From Bacillus sp. CH140a_4T (GTDB lineage Bacteria; Bacillota; Bacilli; Bacillales; Bacillaceae_G), in NCBI RefSeq assembly GCF_008923725.1, contig NZ_WBPF01000005.1:976293-1040292 (forward strand): a DNA stretch of 64,000 nt. The letters are read 5' to 3'. This document shows, piece by piece, positions 8,794-20,764 of this stretch (positions within the stretch are counted from its first letter, which is position 1; each line of letters starts with the position of its first letter). The translations under genes and the position numbers were made by a program. The notes below the pieces were generated by a model. That model was not told the origin of the DNA, made no database searches, and saw only the letters and a program-made list of their open reading frames with translations.

Positions 8794-9255
8794 TTAACAA
8801 AAGCTTTTTATTTGACTTTCTGTGATACCTTCAATTAATCCCAGTTCACTAATCAAAAATTCGTGTGCGTTATCTAACATTTTCTTTTCGCTTGCATTCA
8901 GTGCTTTTTCTTGCTGCATACGTAATAAATCACGTACAACTTCAGCACCTTCTTGTATTTTACCCGTCTTTATTTTATCAGTGTTCAATTTATACCTTTG
9001 TTTCCACGTAAGTAATCTATCAGATTCTCCATGTTGAAAAATATCCAATATGTGTGCTATTGCCGTTATATCTGTGACTGGTCGTATATTTGAGCTCAAT
9101 ATTCTCCCCGCCGGAATCATTACTTCCATATTACTACCCGACATTTTTATAACATAATACTGTTGTTTTTCTCCTGCGATTTCCTTCTCTTCTATGGCTT
9201 TAATTATACCTGCTCCGTGCATTGGATAAACAATGTTATCGCCAATTTGAAACAA
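8794..9255 (-). CDS. CarD-like transcription regulator (CarD/CdnL/TRCF RNAP-interaction domain)
   Basis: A 153-residue protein. The N-terminal half (FQIGDNIVYPMHGAGIIKAIEE) is the Tudor-like CarD/CdnL domain that binds the RNA polymerase beta subunit; the C-terminal half is helical and ends in a domain seen in CdnL/CarD proteins for DNA contact. B. subtilis YdeB is the likely counterpart. The start is a TTG at 9255, seven bases after a very strong GGAGGTGG. The first ATG (9270) and the earlier frame overlap or precede that ribosome site, so they are unlikely starts. It stands alone on the minus strand. Expected role is modulation of open-complex stability at promoters (family knowledge). Confidence 0.85.
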   Translation of the reverse strand: MFQIGDNIVYPMHGAGIIKAIEEKEIAGEKQQYYVIKMSGSNMEVMIPAGRILSSNIRPVTDITAIAHILDIFQHGESDRLLTWKQRYKLNTDKIKTGKIQEGAEVVRDLLRMQQEKALNASEKKMLDNAHEFLISELGLIEGITESQIKSFC

Positions 9256-9461
9256 ATAATCCACCTCCATATATGGTAACCTTCTCAATCTTAACACGCA
9301 TTCATTTTTTTAGCAAAATTTTTATTTTATCATAAAATTATTTTTCATGTCAATCCTTTCAAACTAAGAAAATAAATTCGTAAAATATCACTAAAAACCC
9401 GCAATCTTATTAACTTTTCCACACATATATACATTCTAATTTCACCTTCTCTTTTTACATA

Positions 9462-9497
9462 AAAACACATTACTACATATGAGTAGTAATGTGTTTT
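9462..9497. terminator. Terminator at the end of the hut operon
   Basis: A 15-bp perfect stem AAAACACATTACTAC/GTAGTAATGTGTTTT with a short loop, 40 bases after the hutG stop. Confidence 0.85.
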
Positions 9498-9536
9498 TTA
9501 TACGGCATCGATAAATATTCTCTATTAATTTCACGC

Positions 9537-13447
<3,911 letters not shown>

Positions 13448-13452
13448 TCATT

Positions 13453-14970
13453 TTATAGTGCTGCGTTTACATCTAATCTTTCTTTTATCGAATAATTCGT
13501 TTTTAACCAATACGCAATATTTTCAATATCCGTTGAGAATATACGGTCATTAGTAATAGAAGGTACTTGCTGACGACCTTGATGGTAGAAGCTCTTTGTC
13601 ACTGTACTCATGTTTTCAATACCGCGATATTCTGCAGCTTGCATCGCACAAATCATTTCAATTGAAAGAACACGTCTTACGTTTTGAATAATTTGATGTG
13701 CATGGCGTGAAGCGATTGTTCCCATACTTACGTGATCTTCTTGGTTAGCTGATGACGGGATTGAATCAACACTCGCCGGATGTGCTAACGTTTTATTTTC
13801 AGAAACAAGTGACGCTGCTGCGTATTGCATAATCATTGCACCAGACTGAAGTCCTGGTTCCGGACTTAAAAATGGAGGTAAATCATTTAATTGCGGATTT
13901 ACTAAACGTTCAATACGACGCTCTGAAATATTTGCAAGTTCCGCCATTCCTACTTTTAAGAAGTCCATCGCAAACGCAATCGGTTGACCATGGAAATTAC
14001 CACCCGAAATTACTTTTTCTCCGCCATCAAAGATTAACGGATTATCTGTTGCTGCATTCATTTCAATTTCTAATTTTTCTTTCACATAATTTAAAACTTG
14101 CCAAGAAGCACCGTGTACTTGCGGGATACAGCGAAGTGAATATGCATCCTGTACTCGTAGTTCTCCTTGTTTTGTTGTTAATTTACTATCATGAAGGATG
14201 TCACGAATTCTGCTCGCTACTTCCACTTGCTCTTTATAACCACGTGCTTTATGAACATTTTCATCAAATGCATCAATAATGCCTTGTAACCCTTCAATTG
14301 TCATCGAAGCAATGAATTCAGCTTGATACGCCATTGCTTCTGCTTCTATATAAGAAAGAACTCCTTGCGCTGTCATCGCCTGCGTACCATTGATTAATGC
14401 AAGCCCTTCTTTCGCTTCAAGTTCAATCGGTTCAAGACCTTCTTCTGTAAGAGCAACCATCGCATGAACGCGTTTCCCCTTATAGAACACTTCACCTTCG
14501 CCTAATAATACAAGTGCAAGATGAGATAAAGGTGCTAAATCGCCACTCGCACCAAGCGAACCTTGTTGCGGAACGACTGGGTGAATTTTACGATTTACAA
14601 ACTCAAGAAGCATATTTACAACAAGCGGTCTAACGCCAGATACTCCTTTAAGCATCGTGTTCGCTCGTAAAATTAACATGCCGCGTGATACTTCTTCAGG
14701 GAATGGATCGCCTATACCGCATGCATGTGACTGAATTAAATTATGTTGAAGTGCCTTTACATCATCTTTTTGAATAAGCACGTCACTGAACTTTCCAAAT
14801 CCAGTTGTAATACCGTAAACGACTTTTCCGTCCTCTACAATCTTCTCAACAACTTCGCGGCATTCGGCCACCTTTTGCATACTATTTGGACAAGCTGTTA
14901 CACCTTCCCCTTCAAGTAACAACCTCTTCATTTCTTCAATTGTCAATGTGTGTCCTGTTAACGTAATCAT
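13453..14970 (-). CDS. hutH: Histidine ammonia-lyase HutH
   Basis: A 505-residue lyase that converts L-histidine to trans-urocanate and ammonia. The Ala-Ser-Gly triad that cyclises to the MIO electrophile is in [15 protein letters not shown] near residue 143, and the substrate-site Tyr and GGNFHGQP motif are present. It starts with ATG after AAGGAGG. It is separated from hutP by a hairpin terminator at 14994-15052, so its transcription should depend on HutP antitermination as in B. subtilis. Confidence 0.96.
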   Translation of the reverse strand: MITLTGHTLTIEEMKRLLLEGEGVTACPNSMQKVAECREVVEKIVEDGKVVYGITTGFGKFSDVLIQKDDVKALQHNLIQSHACGIGDPFPEEVSRGMLILRANTMLKGVSGVRPLVVNMLLEFVNRKIHPVVPQQGSLGASGDLAPLSHLALVLLGEGEVFYKGKRVHAMVALTEEGLEPIELEAKEGLALINGTQAMTAQGVLSYIEAEAMAYQAEFIASMTIEGLQGIIDAFDENVHKARGYKEQVEVASRIRDILHDSKLTTKQGELRVQDAYSLRCIPQVHGASWQVLNYVKEKLEIEMNAATDNPLIFDGGEKVISGGNFHGQPIAFAMDFLKVGMAELANISERRIERLVNPQLNDLPPFLSPEPGLQSGAMIMQYAAASLVSENKTLAHPASVDSIPSSANQEDHVSMGTIASRHAHQIIQNVRRVLSIEMICAMQAAEYRGIENMSTVTKSFYHQGRQQVPSITNDRIFSTDIENIAYWLKTNYSIKERLDVNAAL

Positions 14971-14993
14971 TCTTTTTTCCTCCTTAAAAAGGC

Positions 14994-15076
14994 AAAAGGG
15001 GACCTTATCTTTTTAAGACAGACTTCTGTCCTAAAAAAGTAAGGCCCCCTTCTAACTAATAGACTATGGGCAAATC
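14994..15076 (-). promoter_or_regulatory. HutP-dependent intercistronic terminator (hut attenuator)
   Basis: Between hutP and hutH the minus strand folds into a long interrupted hairpin (14994-15052; AAGGGG..CCTTA arms around an inner ACAGA/TCTGT stem) followed by T's. Just upstream of it, right after the hutP stop (15051-15076), there are UAG triplets (ATAG, TTAG, TTAG). HutP hexamers bind UAG-type triplet repeats in the presence of histidine and Mg to prevent termination. The correspondence to the exact B. subtilis spacing was not verified. Confidence 0.75.
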
Positions 15077-15515
15077 ATATGTGATTAATTCCTAAACCAA
15101 TCGCCTCATGCTCAGATCCTTTTACAGGTGCACCAATCGTTCCATATAATGCAACAGCAACCCATTCGCCTTCTTTTTTTCCGTCGTATGGTGTACCGCG
15201 CACAATCGCAAAGCGAAGTCCTACTGTACGAAGAACGTCTGCTAACTGAATTTGACCTCTCGTCACTCCGTACAAAGCTTCCATTATTGCATGATAAAGT
15301 GCATGTGTTTCTCTGTAAACGTCTGTTTCAATAACTTGGGTGCTCTTAGCCGCTGTTTCCATTGCTGCTACAACTTTTTGCGAATTCATCGAACCCACTT
15401 TCCCCGTACAATACTTCCAACCTTTCGGAATAGATAATACAGGGCTTTCATTCTCATCCGCAAGTGCCAACAACATGGCCATACGACCAATTCGATGTGT
15501 TCCTTGAAGAAGCAT
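15075..15515 (-). CDS. hutP: Hut operon RNA-binding antiterminator HutP
   Basis: A 146-residue protein, the usual HutP length. Conserved blocks [36 protein letters not shown] and the C-terminal [24 protein letters not shown] region (in pieces) match HutP closely, including the His residues that bind Mg/histidine. It is the first gene of the operon and is read from the promoter at 15561-15589. It senses L-histidine and lets polymerase pass the terminator before hutH. Confidence 0.95.
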   Translation of the reverse strand: MLLQGTHRIGRMAMLLALADENESPVLSIPKGWKYCTGKVGSMNSQKVVAAMETAAKSTQVIETDVYRETHALYHAIMEALYGVTRGQIQLADVLRTVGLRFAIVRGTPYDGKKEGEWVAVALYGTIGAPVKGSEHEAIGLGINHI

Positions 15516-15560
15516 GTGACTCTCTCATTTCTTTTAATTATTTGAATATTTCTTAATTTA

Positions 15561-15589
15561 AGAATATATGAAAACGGTTAAATCGTCAA
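15561..15589 (-). promoter_or_regulatory. hut operon promoter
   Basis: Minus-strand TTGACG (15584-15589) and TATTCT (15561-15566) are exactly 17 bases apart, 46 bases before the hutP start. Confidence 0.75.
15569..15582. promoter_or_regulatory. cre site (CcpA) within the hut promoter
   Basis: TGAAAACGGTTAAA fits the cre consensus TGWAANCGNTNWCA with one mismatch and lies entirely inside the -35/-10 spacer, the position expected for direct catabolite repression. Confidence 0.65.
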
Positions 15590-15630
15590 TAGTTTAAACT
15601 CACATTCAAACATTTTTTTCATCTCCTCCA

Positions 15631-15657
15631 TTTGTGTACACAAATTATTCACACAAA
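15631..15657 (+). promoter_or_regulatory. Palindrome plus half-site upstream of the RHH-methyltransferase
   Basis: TTTGTGTACACAAA (15631-15644) is a perfect 14-base palindrome, followed by another ACACAAA half-site (15651-15657). A TTCACA...TATAGT promoter-like pair overlaps it. It is a candidate operator, possibly for the RHH domain of the adjacent protein. Confidence 0.5.
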
Positions 15658-15709
15658 TTTTCCAGGCGTGCTATAGTCTCACTAACAGATGCAAAGGAGC
15701 GATATTTCA

Positions 15710-16657
15710 ATGACGAAACGAAAAGATATTCATTTTCGAATTGAAGAAAAATTACTTGAAAGGTTCGAATCTGCACTCCATTACGAAGGGTTAAGGAAAA
15801 CCGACGTATTAACACACGCGATTCAGCAATTTTGCACGAAGGTGGAATGCGAAAAAATGAATGATGTAAAACGCCAATACAACGTAAGTAATCATTTACA
15901 AACACGTATCGATACGCATAAACATTACGAAGAAAAACAAGTGAATTTAGATGAACTTGTCATGGAACATTTACATCTTCAAGGAGACGAGAAAATATTA
16001 GAGGTTGGTTGTGCTAATGGAAATTTTCTTTCCCTTTTACAAACTAACGGGCACAAAGGTCAACTAACCGGTTTTGATCAATCGAAAACGATGCTTTCTG
16101 AAGCAGCAATAAAGAATAGCATAATTGAATGGAGGCTAGGTGATGCTGGTAAACTCCCTTTCAAAGCTAATTGCTACGACTGGATCGTCGCAAGACATAT
16201 GTTATACCACATGAAAGATGTCGAAAAAACAGTTCAAGGATTCCATAAAGTAATTCGCCTTGGTGGCTCACTTTTAGCTACAACAAATTCTAACGTTACA
16301 TTACCTCGTATCGTTGAAATGTGTAACCGCATGTTAGACGCATTTGATTTGCCGAACACAACATCATCAGTCACTCCATTTTGTTTAGAAAATGGTAAAG
16401 AGATATTACAGTCTATTTTTCCAACTGTTGAAGAAACTATAATTCATAACGCTCTCGTTTTCCATCATGCTACTCCAATTGCAAACTATATTTCTAGCAT
16501 GTTTCCGTCACTAAATATACCTGATAATACACATCTTCACGCCGAAATGAAGGAATGGCTAAAAGAAGAAGTAGAAAATGAATTGGCAATTCATAACGGT
16601 ATATGGCGCGATCCGAAAACGTTAGCCATTTATCGATGTCAAAAAGAAAAAAGCTAG
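15710..16657 (+). CDS. Class I SAM-dependent methyltransferase with N-terminal ribbon-helix-helix-like segment
   Basis: A 315-residue protein. Residues 1-45 (KDIHFRIEEKLLERFESAL..RKTDVLTHAIQQF) look like a ribbon-helix-helix DNA-binding or dimerisation unit. Residues about 90-200 are a class I methyltransferase: motif I ILEVGCANGNFL, acidic LTGFDQS, GDAGKLPF and the VARHMLYHM stretch of the UbiE-like group. The ATG at 15710 is preceded by AAAGGAG; the ATG at 15689 lies before that ribosome site. The combination is unusual: RHH units normally sit in small repressors or antitoxins. The substrate is unknown. It is divergent from hut and followed by its own terminator. Confidence 0.75.
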   Translation: MTKRKDIHFRIEEKLLERFESALHYEGLRKTDVLTHAIQQFCTKVECEKMNDVKRQYNVSNHLQTRIDTHKHYEEKQVNLDELVMEHLHLQGDEKILEVGCANGNFLSLLQTNGHKGQLTGFDQSKTMLSEAAIKNSIIEWRLGDAGKLPFKANCYDWIVARHMLYHMKDVEKTVQGFHKVIRLGGSLLATTNSNVTLPRIVEMCNRMLDAFDLPNTTSSVTPFCLENGKEILQSIFPTVEETIIHNALVFHHATPIANYISSMFPSLNIPDNTHLHAEMKEWLKEEVENELAIHNGIWRDPKTLAIYRCQKEKS

Positions 16658-16672
16658 CATTCGCTAGCTTTT
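16649..16672. terminator. Bidirectional terminator
   Basis: Perfect 10-bp stem AAAAGCTAGC/GCTAGCTTTT with a 4-base loop. It contains the methyltransferase stop codon and ends against the convergent PfpI gene. Confidence 0.8.
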
Positions 16673-17243
16673 ATACATTCTCAGGTAAAAGTTTCTCCAT
16701 CATCACATTGCCCTTACCACCATAAAAATTTATATTTTGTTCATTTGCTACTCCAAAATAAGAAGCAATCGCTATTCCAAATGGTACAAATGCATGCCAC
16801 TGTGCTGTAATAACATTTGAGTGTTGCACAACTTCTTCATACACAAAATTTTCTACTGGAAAACAATCTAACTTTTGATAATCTATAGTCGCTGTATAAG
16901 AAATCACTTTAAATAAACCTGCTCTTGCTAACGCATACGGTCCAGCACAAATCGCAGCTACTAATTTTTCTTTTTCAGAAAATTGGCGAATGACTGAAAA
17001 GAGAATATCTGCGTCTTTCATATGTACTGCGTCTCCCCCTGGAATGATAATCCCCTCATATTCTTCTACAAACACTTCACTTAATTCTATATGTGGTTGC
17101 ACTTGCAAACCTGTTTCACTTACAATCAATTCTTTCGTTACACTCGCTGTAATGATTTCAAATTTATTTTTCAGCAACGCCGTAGCTACCGTTATTTCAA
17201 ACTCTGCAAATGTTGGGTATACGAATAAAAGTATTTTTTTCAT
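16671..17243 (-). CDS. DJ-1/PfpI family protein
   Basis: A 190-residue flavodoxin-like DJ-1/PfpI superfamily protein. The glutamate of FAEFEI and the nucleophile-elbow cysteine in AAICAGPYALA near residue 98 are both present, as in YajL/DJ-1-type members (deglycase, chaperone or protease roles are debated). The ATG at 17243 is spaced from GGAGAG and overlaps the stop of the upstream kinase as ATGA, so the two genes are co-translated. The exact function is not predictable. Confidence 0.78.
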   Translation of the reverse strand: MKKILLFVYPTFAEFEITVATALLKNKFEIITASVTKELIVSETGLQVQPHIELSEVFVEEYEGIIIPGGDAVHMKDADILFSVIRQFSEKEKLVAAICAGPYALARAGLFKVISYTATIDYQKLDCFPVENFVYEEVVQHSNVITAQWHAFVPFGIAIASYFGVANEQNINFYGGKGNVMMEKLLPENV

Positions 17244-17818
17244 AACTTTCTCTCCTTCAACCATCTCATAAAATATATCTCTAAATCGGCCACTGTTAAC
17301 CTATTCGTGTCCACATAAGTTACAGGAAATTGTTTATACCAGTCTTTTTCAGTTACTACTAATTTAAATTGCTCCTCAAATGTACTTCGCTTTCTTGCCC
17401 TATCATTATTTTTTCTATCATACAAATTCTTTTTTGAAACATCTAAATAAAAAATTGCATCTGAACGACATTCTCTTAATTTATACAATTCATCTTTTAA
17501 TTCTGTTTCTATATCCCACTCTTTCCCTATCATCTTCGGGTAAAAAAGTGTATAAAATTCAATATCTTCAGGTCCACGATCAAAAATTACAACTGAATCT
17601 TTTACATTTTGAAACTCCTTTATTTTTGCTTCCATAAACATTTTTTGATTTATAATAAACCCTTCTTTTGAATTCATATCCAAATTTAATTGTTTTCGCT
17701 TTTCTACAATTGGATAAGGATTTTCATATATAACTGAAAGCCCATATCGCTCTAACCTTTTAGCCAATGTTGTTTTTCCACTTGCCATCGGTCCTTGGAG
17801 TGAAATTACATATGCCAT
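17240..17818 (-). CDS. P-loop nucleotide kinase-like protein
   Basis: A 192-residue single-domain P-loop protein. Walker A is SLQGPMASGKTT (residues 6-17). An FDRGPED segment near residue 80 resembles the Asp-Arg motif of deoxynucleoside/thymidylate kinases, and a basic lid region RKNNDRARKRS is near residue 140. It therefore looks like a small-molecule or nucleotide kinase (AAA_28/deoxynucleoside-kinase-like); the substrate is unknown. A good promoter (TTGATG-N17-TATTAT) lies upstream at 17850-17878, and the gene is coupled to the PfpI gene. Confidence 0.68.
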   Translation of the reverse strand: MAYVISLQGPMASGKTTLAKRLERYGLSVIYENPYPIVEKRKQLNLDMNSKEGFIINQKMFMEAKIKEFQNVKDSVVIFDRGPEDIEFYTLFYPKMIGKEWDIETELKDELYKLRECRSDAIFYLDVSKKNLYDRKNNDRARKRSTFEEQFKLVVTEKDWYKQFPVTYVDTNRLTVADLEIYFMRWLKERKL

Positions 17819-17849
17819 TCCTCACATTCCCTTGCACTTTAATACATCT

Positions 17850-17878
17850 ATAATATACAGAATTTTCAATACCATCAA
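17850..17878 (-). promoter_or_regulatory. Sigma-A-type promoter of the kinase-PfpI pair
   Basis: Minus-strand TTGATG (17873-17878) and TATTAT (17850-17855) with a 17-base spacer, about 30 bases before the start codon. Confidence 0.65.
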
Positions 17879-17946
17879 CAATATATATATCATCTTGTTT
17901 CTTATTCTTATCTAACTTATAATAAAAAATAGAGATTATGACGGAC

Positions 17947-17994
17947 GCAAAAAATAATGTAAGCTTGGAAATCCAAGCTTACATTATTTTTTGC
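17947..17994. repeat. Perfect 23-bp inverted repeat between divergent promoters
   Basis: Arms of 23 bases (starting GCAAAAAATAATGTAAGC) pair perfectly around a 2-base loop. The element lies between two divergent genes and upstream of both promoters, so it does not end either gene. It could insulate the promoters or end short transcripts. Confidence 0.8.
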
Positions 17995-18017
17995 TTTCCC
18001 TTTTCTAATAAAAAGAG

Positions 18018-18042
18018 TATACTAGATTAGAACGTATGTTCT
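18018..18042 (+). promoter_or_regulatory. -10 element and LexA (SOS) box
   Basis: TATACT (18018-18023) is followed at 18029-18042 by AGAACGTATGTTCT, which contains GAAC-N4-GTTC, the core of the Bacillus SOS box CGAAC-N4-GTTCG. The box would cover the start of transcription. The flanking C/G are replaced by A/T. Confidence 0.65.
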
Positions 18043-18073
18043 TAACAATTACATACAGTAAGGAGATAAGACA

Positions 18074-18370
18074 ATGGTATACGACACAAAAGCAATTTCT
18101 TGGAATGAGTCTTTAAAACAACTTCAACGCCGCTATACAAACAAACAAGTTGACCGAAAAGAATTTGAAGATATTGAACTGATGGAATTCTTCCGCGATA
18201 ACGACTACATTTCTTTACCTACACATATAAGCGGCCTATCAACAGCACGTTTTACTTCTTACTCTATTTTCACAACTGAAGATAAAGATCGTAAAGTTGG
18301 CACATTAATCATTGAATATGTAGAAGATGATAATAATAATTTATGTGTTGAACAACTATACTTCGTTTAA
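18074..18370 (+). CDS. Hypothetical 98-residue protein, possible SOS-regulated gene
   Basis: I do not recognise this family. The protein is small, acidic and soluble, with no signal peptide or membrane segment. It begins MVYDTKAISWNESLKQLQRR and ends in a strand-rich region (GTLIIEYVEDDNNN). The ATG follows AAGGAGATAAGACA, an ideal ribosome site. It is a single gene, with a LexA-type box over its promoter and a hairpin terminator right after the stop, so a role in the DNA-damage response is possible. That rests only on the box. Confidence 0.7.
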   Translation: MVYDTKAISWNESLKQLQRRYTNKQVDRKEFEDIELMEFFRDNDYISLPTHISGLSTARFTSYSIFTTEDKDRKVGTLIIEYVEDDNNNLCVEQLYFV

Positions 18371-18375
18371 ATGAT

Positions 18376-18402
18376 AACGCTTGGTCAAAATGACCAAGCG
18401 TT
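18376..18402 (+). terminator. Hairpin terminator
   Basis: A 12-bp perfect stem AACGCTTGGTCA/TGACCAAGCGTT with a 3-base loop, just after the stop; the following T-run is weak. Confidence 0.7.
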
Positions 18403-18473
18403 CTTGCTTTCTATGAATCTCACTGTTTATAATATGAATAATAGAAAACCGCAATCATTAAGGGGGGATATAC

Positions 18474-18905
18474 TTGCTCGAAGGATGGTTCAGTTGGTTC
18501 ATTGTGCTATGGACTATTATTTTATTAGGACTTATGTCTATCGGTGGATACTTTATGTTCAGAAAATTTTTAAAACGACTACCAAAAGAAGATGGTATGT
18601 CCATTTTAGATTGGGAAGAGCACTATATTAATAAAACTAGGCATTTATGGGATGACGAACAAAAACAATTGTTAGAAGAGCTCGTAAGTCCTGTTCCAGA
18701 ACTATTTCGTGATGTTGCTAAATCAAAAATTGCTGGCAAAATCGGAGAACTAGCATTACAAGAAAAAGCCTCTCAAATTACACAAGATTTAATTATTAAA
18801 GGGTATATTATTGCTACACCAAAGCGCGACCATAAATTTTTAGTTAAAAAACTGCAAGAAAAAGAGATTGATTATTCAAACTATAAGTCTTTGCTCGCAA
18901 AATAA
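18474..18905 (+). CDS. yneK: YneK-like DUF2621 membrane protein
   Basis: A 143-residue protein with one N-terminal membrane helix (residues 5-30), then a hydrophilic helical cytoplasmic domain with LDWEEHYINKTRHLW and LVSPVPELFRDVAKSKIAGKI blocks typical of the YneK/DUF2621 family. Translation begins at a TTG (18474) after AAGGGGGGATATAC. Its position convergent to ccdC matches the B. subtilis yneJ(ccdC)-yneK neighbourhood. Function unknown; it belongs to the sporulation/cytochrome-c gene neighbourhood by context only. Confidence 0.8.
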   Translation: MLEGWFSWFIVLWTIILLGLMSIGGYFMFRKFLKRLPKEDGMSILDWEEHYINKTRHLWDDEQKQLLEELVSPVPELFRDVAKSKIAGKIGELALQEKASQITQDLIIKGYIIATPKRDHKFLVKKLQEKEIDYSNYKSLLAK

Positions 18906-18923
18906 CTTCACATTATTTTCGAT

Positions 18924-18954
18924 AAAAAGACAGCGCCTTTGACGCTGTCTTTTT
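18924..18954. terminator. Bidirectional terminator yneK/ccdC
   Basis: Perfect stem AAAAAGACAGCG/CGCTGTCTTTTT with a 7-base loop between convergent genes. Confidence 0.85.
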
Positions 18955-18974
18955 ATTTTATACATATACAGTTT

Positions 18975-19481
18975 TTAAGTTAATTTCATATCTTTTTCAT
19001 TATAAAAACCATCTTCTTTTTCCATTTCCTTCTGTAATTTCGTAAAGGAACGGTACATCGCAATTCTCCATGACACAATCATCGCGAATGCCAGTAAGAA
19101 AAACATGCCACTAAGTTGTCCTAAATCAAGAGATTGGCTTAAATATGTTTTAAATACAATTCGTACGACAAGTAATCCAATTAATATAAAAACAAAGGCT
19201 TTTGAACGCTTCAAATAAATCTCTTGTCCTCTAATTTCAAATTTAGATGTTTTAATAAGAAAAATAGAGAAGATCAAACCGACACCAATTGCTTCTAACA
19301 TTTCTGCTGGAGTTAATCGAAATTCTGGAAAAACAAACATCAATGCTCCCGTACTCATAAAAAATGGTGGAAGTATAATTTTTTTCAATGTTGCAGGTTT
19401 CTTAGCTGCTTTTAAACGAATAAACATCGCACCGACAGCCATACAAACAGCAACGATACTGGATAAAACAACTATGTTCAT
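18975..19481 (-). CDS. ccdC: CcdC (YneJ) membrane protein, DUF1453
   Basis: A 168-residue integral membrane protein with about five hydrophobic segments and the family block KKIILPPFFMSTGALMFVFPEFR near the N-terminus (in pieces), RSKAFVFILIGLLVVR and SWRIAMYRSF. It matches CcdC, encoded next to ccdA in bacilli; its role in cytochrome c maturation has not been shown to be essential. It is downstream of ccdA on the same strand. In B. subtilis ccdB (a response-regulator-like gene) lies between the two; here it is absent. Confidence 0.85.
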   Translation of the reverse strand: MNIVVLSSIVAVCMAVGAMFIRLKAAKKPATLKKIILPPFFMSTGALMFVFPEFRLTPAEMLEAIGVGLIFSIFLIKTSKFEIRGQEIYLKRSKAFVFILIGLLVVRIVFKTYLSQSLDLGQLSGMFFLLAFAMIVSWRIAMYRSFTKLQKEMEKEDGFYNEKDMKLT

Positions 19482-19571
19482 ATTTTCTCATCCTTTTTTG
19501 TGGCTATATGCAAAATATACTTTCATTATATGCTTTTCCGTTAGTATTTCCAACATTTTCACAGAATAATA

Positions 19572-20279
19572 CTAAAAACCGGTAAAACCACCAAATAAAC
19601 TTGAGAAATATACGATAATTTTCGTCATCCAGTTAAAGTATAGGAAGATACCCATGACAATCATAACGTATCCCCCAATTTTCATGAATTTCATACTATT
19701 TCTTTTAATCCAAGACATTTTCGTAATAAAGAATGATAGCACGAAAAATGGGATAGCAAATCCAAGTATGTATGCAATCATATAAATCATTGCTGATTCT
19801 GGGTTCGTTGCTGCTAATCCAATGACAGATACTAAAATAGGTCCAGTACACGGCGTCCACCCTGCAGCAAAGGCCAATCCAATTAGAACAGATCCAAAAT
19901 AGCCACTCGGACGATTTTTAAACGTAAATTTACGGTCTTGCATTAAGAATTTCGGTTTAAACACACCGACAATAATAAGACCGAACACGATGATAAATAT
20001 ACCACCTAACTGTCTAATTAAATCTTTATAATTTGTAAAGAAGCCTCCAATAAAACTTGTACCAAACCCAATTGCAATAAATATAATTGAAAATCCAAGT
20101 AAGAAAAACGCTGTATGTATCATACTTCTTTTGCGAAGCATTGCATTTTCTTCTTTCAAATCAGAAACCGACATACCTGTTATGTACGATAAAAATGCCG
20201 GATAAAGCGGTAAGCAACATGGGGAAATAAATGATAAAAACCCAGCGCCAAACGCTAAAAAAATACTAATATCTTGCAT
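19572..20279 (-). CDS. ccdA: Cytochrome c biogenesis thiol transporter CcdA
   Basis: A 235-residue DsbD/CcdA-family protein with six membrane segments. The paired redox cysteines are visible in [14 protein letters not shown] (TM1) and GWTPCTGP (TM4). It carries electrons from cytoplasmic thioredoxin to extracytoplasmic thiol-disulfide proteins such as ResA and the sporulation protein StoA. The start is the ATG at 20279 after GAGAGGAG; the longer reading frame upstream has no ribosome site. It is followed by ccdC. Confidence 0.92.
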   Translation of the reverse strand: MQDISIFLAFGAGFLSFISPCCLPLYPAFLSYITGMSVSDLKEENAMLRKRSMIHTAFFLLGFSIIFIAIGFGTSFIGGFFTNYKDLIRQLGGIFIIVFGLIIVGVFKPKFLMQDRKFTFKNRPSGYFGSVLIGLAFAAGWTPCTGPILVSVIGLAATNPESAMIYMIAYILGFAIPFFVLSFFITKMSWIKRNSMKFMKIGGYVMIVMGIFLYFNWMTKIIVYFSSLFGGFTGF

Positions 20280-20764
20280 TATTCCACTCCTCTCTTTACA
20301 TATTGTAGCAAAAACATATAAAAATACTATGAACAATTCGTGAAATCACTTTAGCAACGTGATAATAATAAAAACTACCATTTCACACTGTTTCTAAAAA
20401 AACGTTTTCATTTCCTTCTATTATATAGAAAAATCTCAATTCGACTACAAAACCTCTCTAACGTTATTAACATAACAAAGGTAACGTAGTTTCTCAAATG
20501 ATTAGCACGATACGAGTACGTCTACATACATATTGCTTAAAAAATATTTTTTCAAATGCTGTCTTTATACAATATGAAGCTGATTTTATAATACTTCTAT
20601 TATTACTAATTTCAAGATTATGCATAAATATCATACTTTTATTATTATTCTATAAAATGTCACACTTTTCTTTTATTTGACCCTTCATTTTTAATTTTGT
20701 ATACTTCCCTCTAGTTATATATGTCCGTTACGGAACAATTTCATATAGATGGGAGGAATTTTTC
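20280..20764. other. AT-rich intergenic region between ccdA and the EamA gene
   Basis: No coding frame is credible here. It holds the divergent promoters: a clear plus-strand TTGACC-N17-TATACT (20677-20705) for the transporter, and the unseen or weak ccdA promoter. A cre-like AAAAAACGTTTTCA (20397-20410, two mismatches) lies about 120 bases upstream of ccdA. The rest is featureless AT-rich sequence. Confidence 0.6.
20677..20705 (+). promoter_or_regulatory. Sigma-A-type promoter of the EamA transporter
   Basis: TTGACC (20677-20682) and TATACT (20700-20705) with an exact 17-base spacer, 60 bases before the start codon. Confidence 0.75.

Noticed and set aside
13836-14279. Plus-strand open frame of 147 codons inside hutH
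   Set aside because: Antisense shadow of hutH; no ribosome site and no recognisable family.
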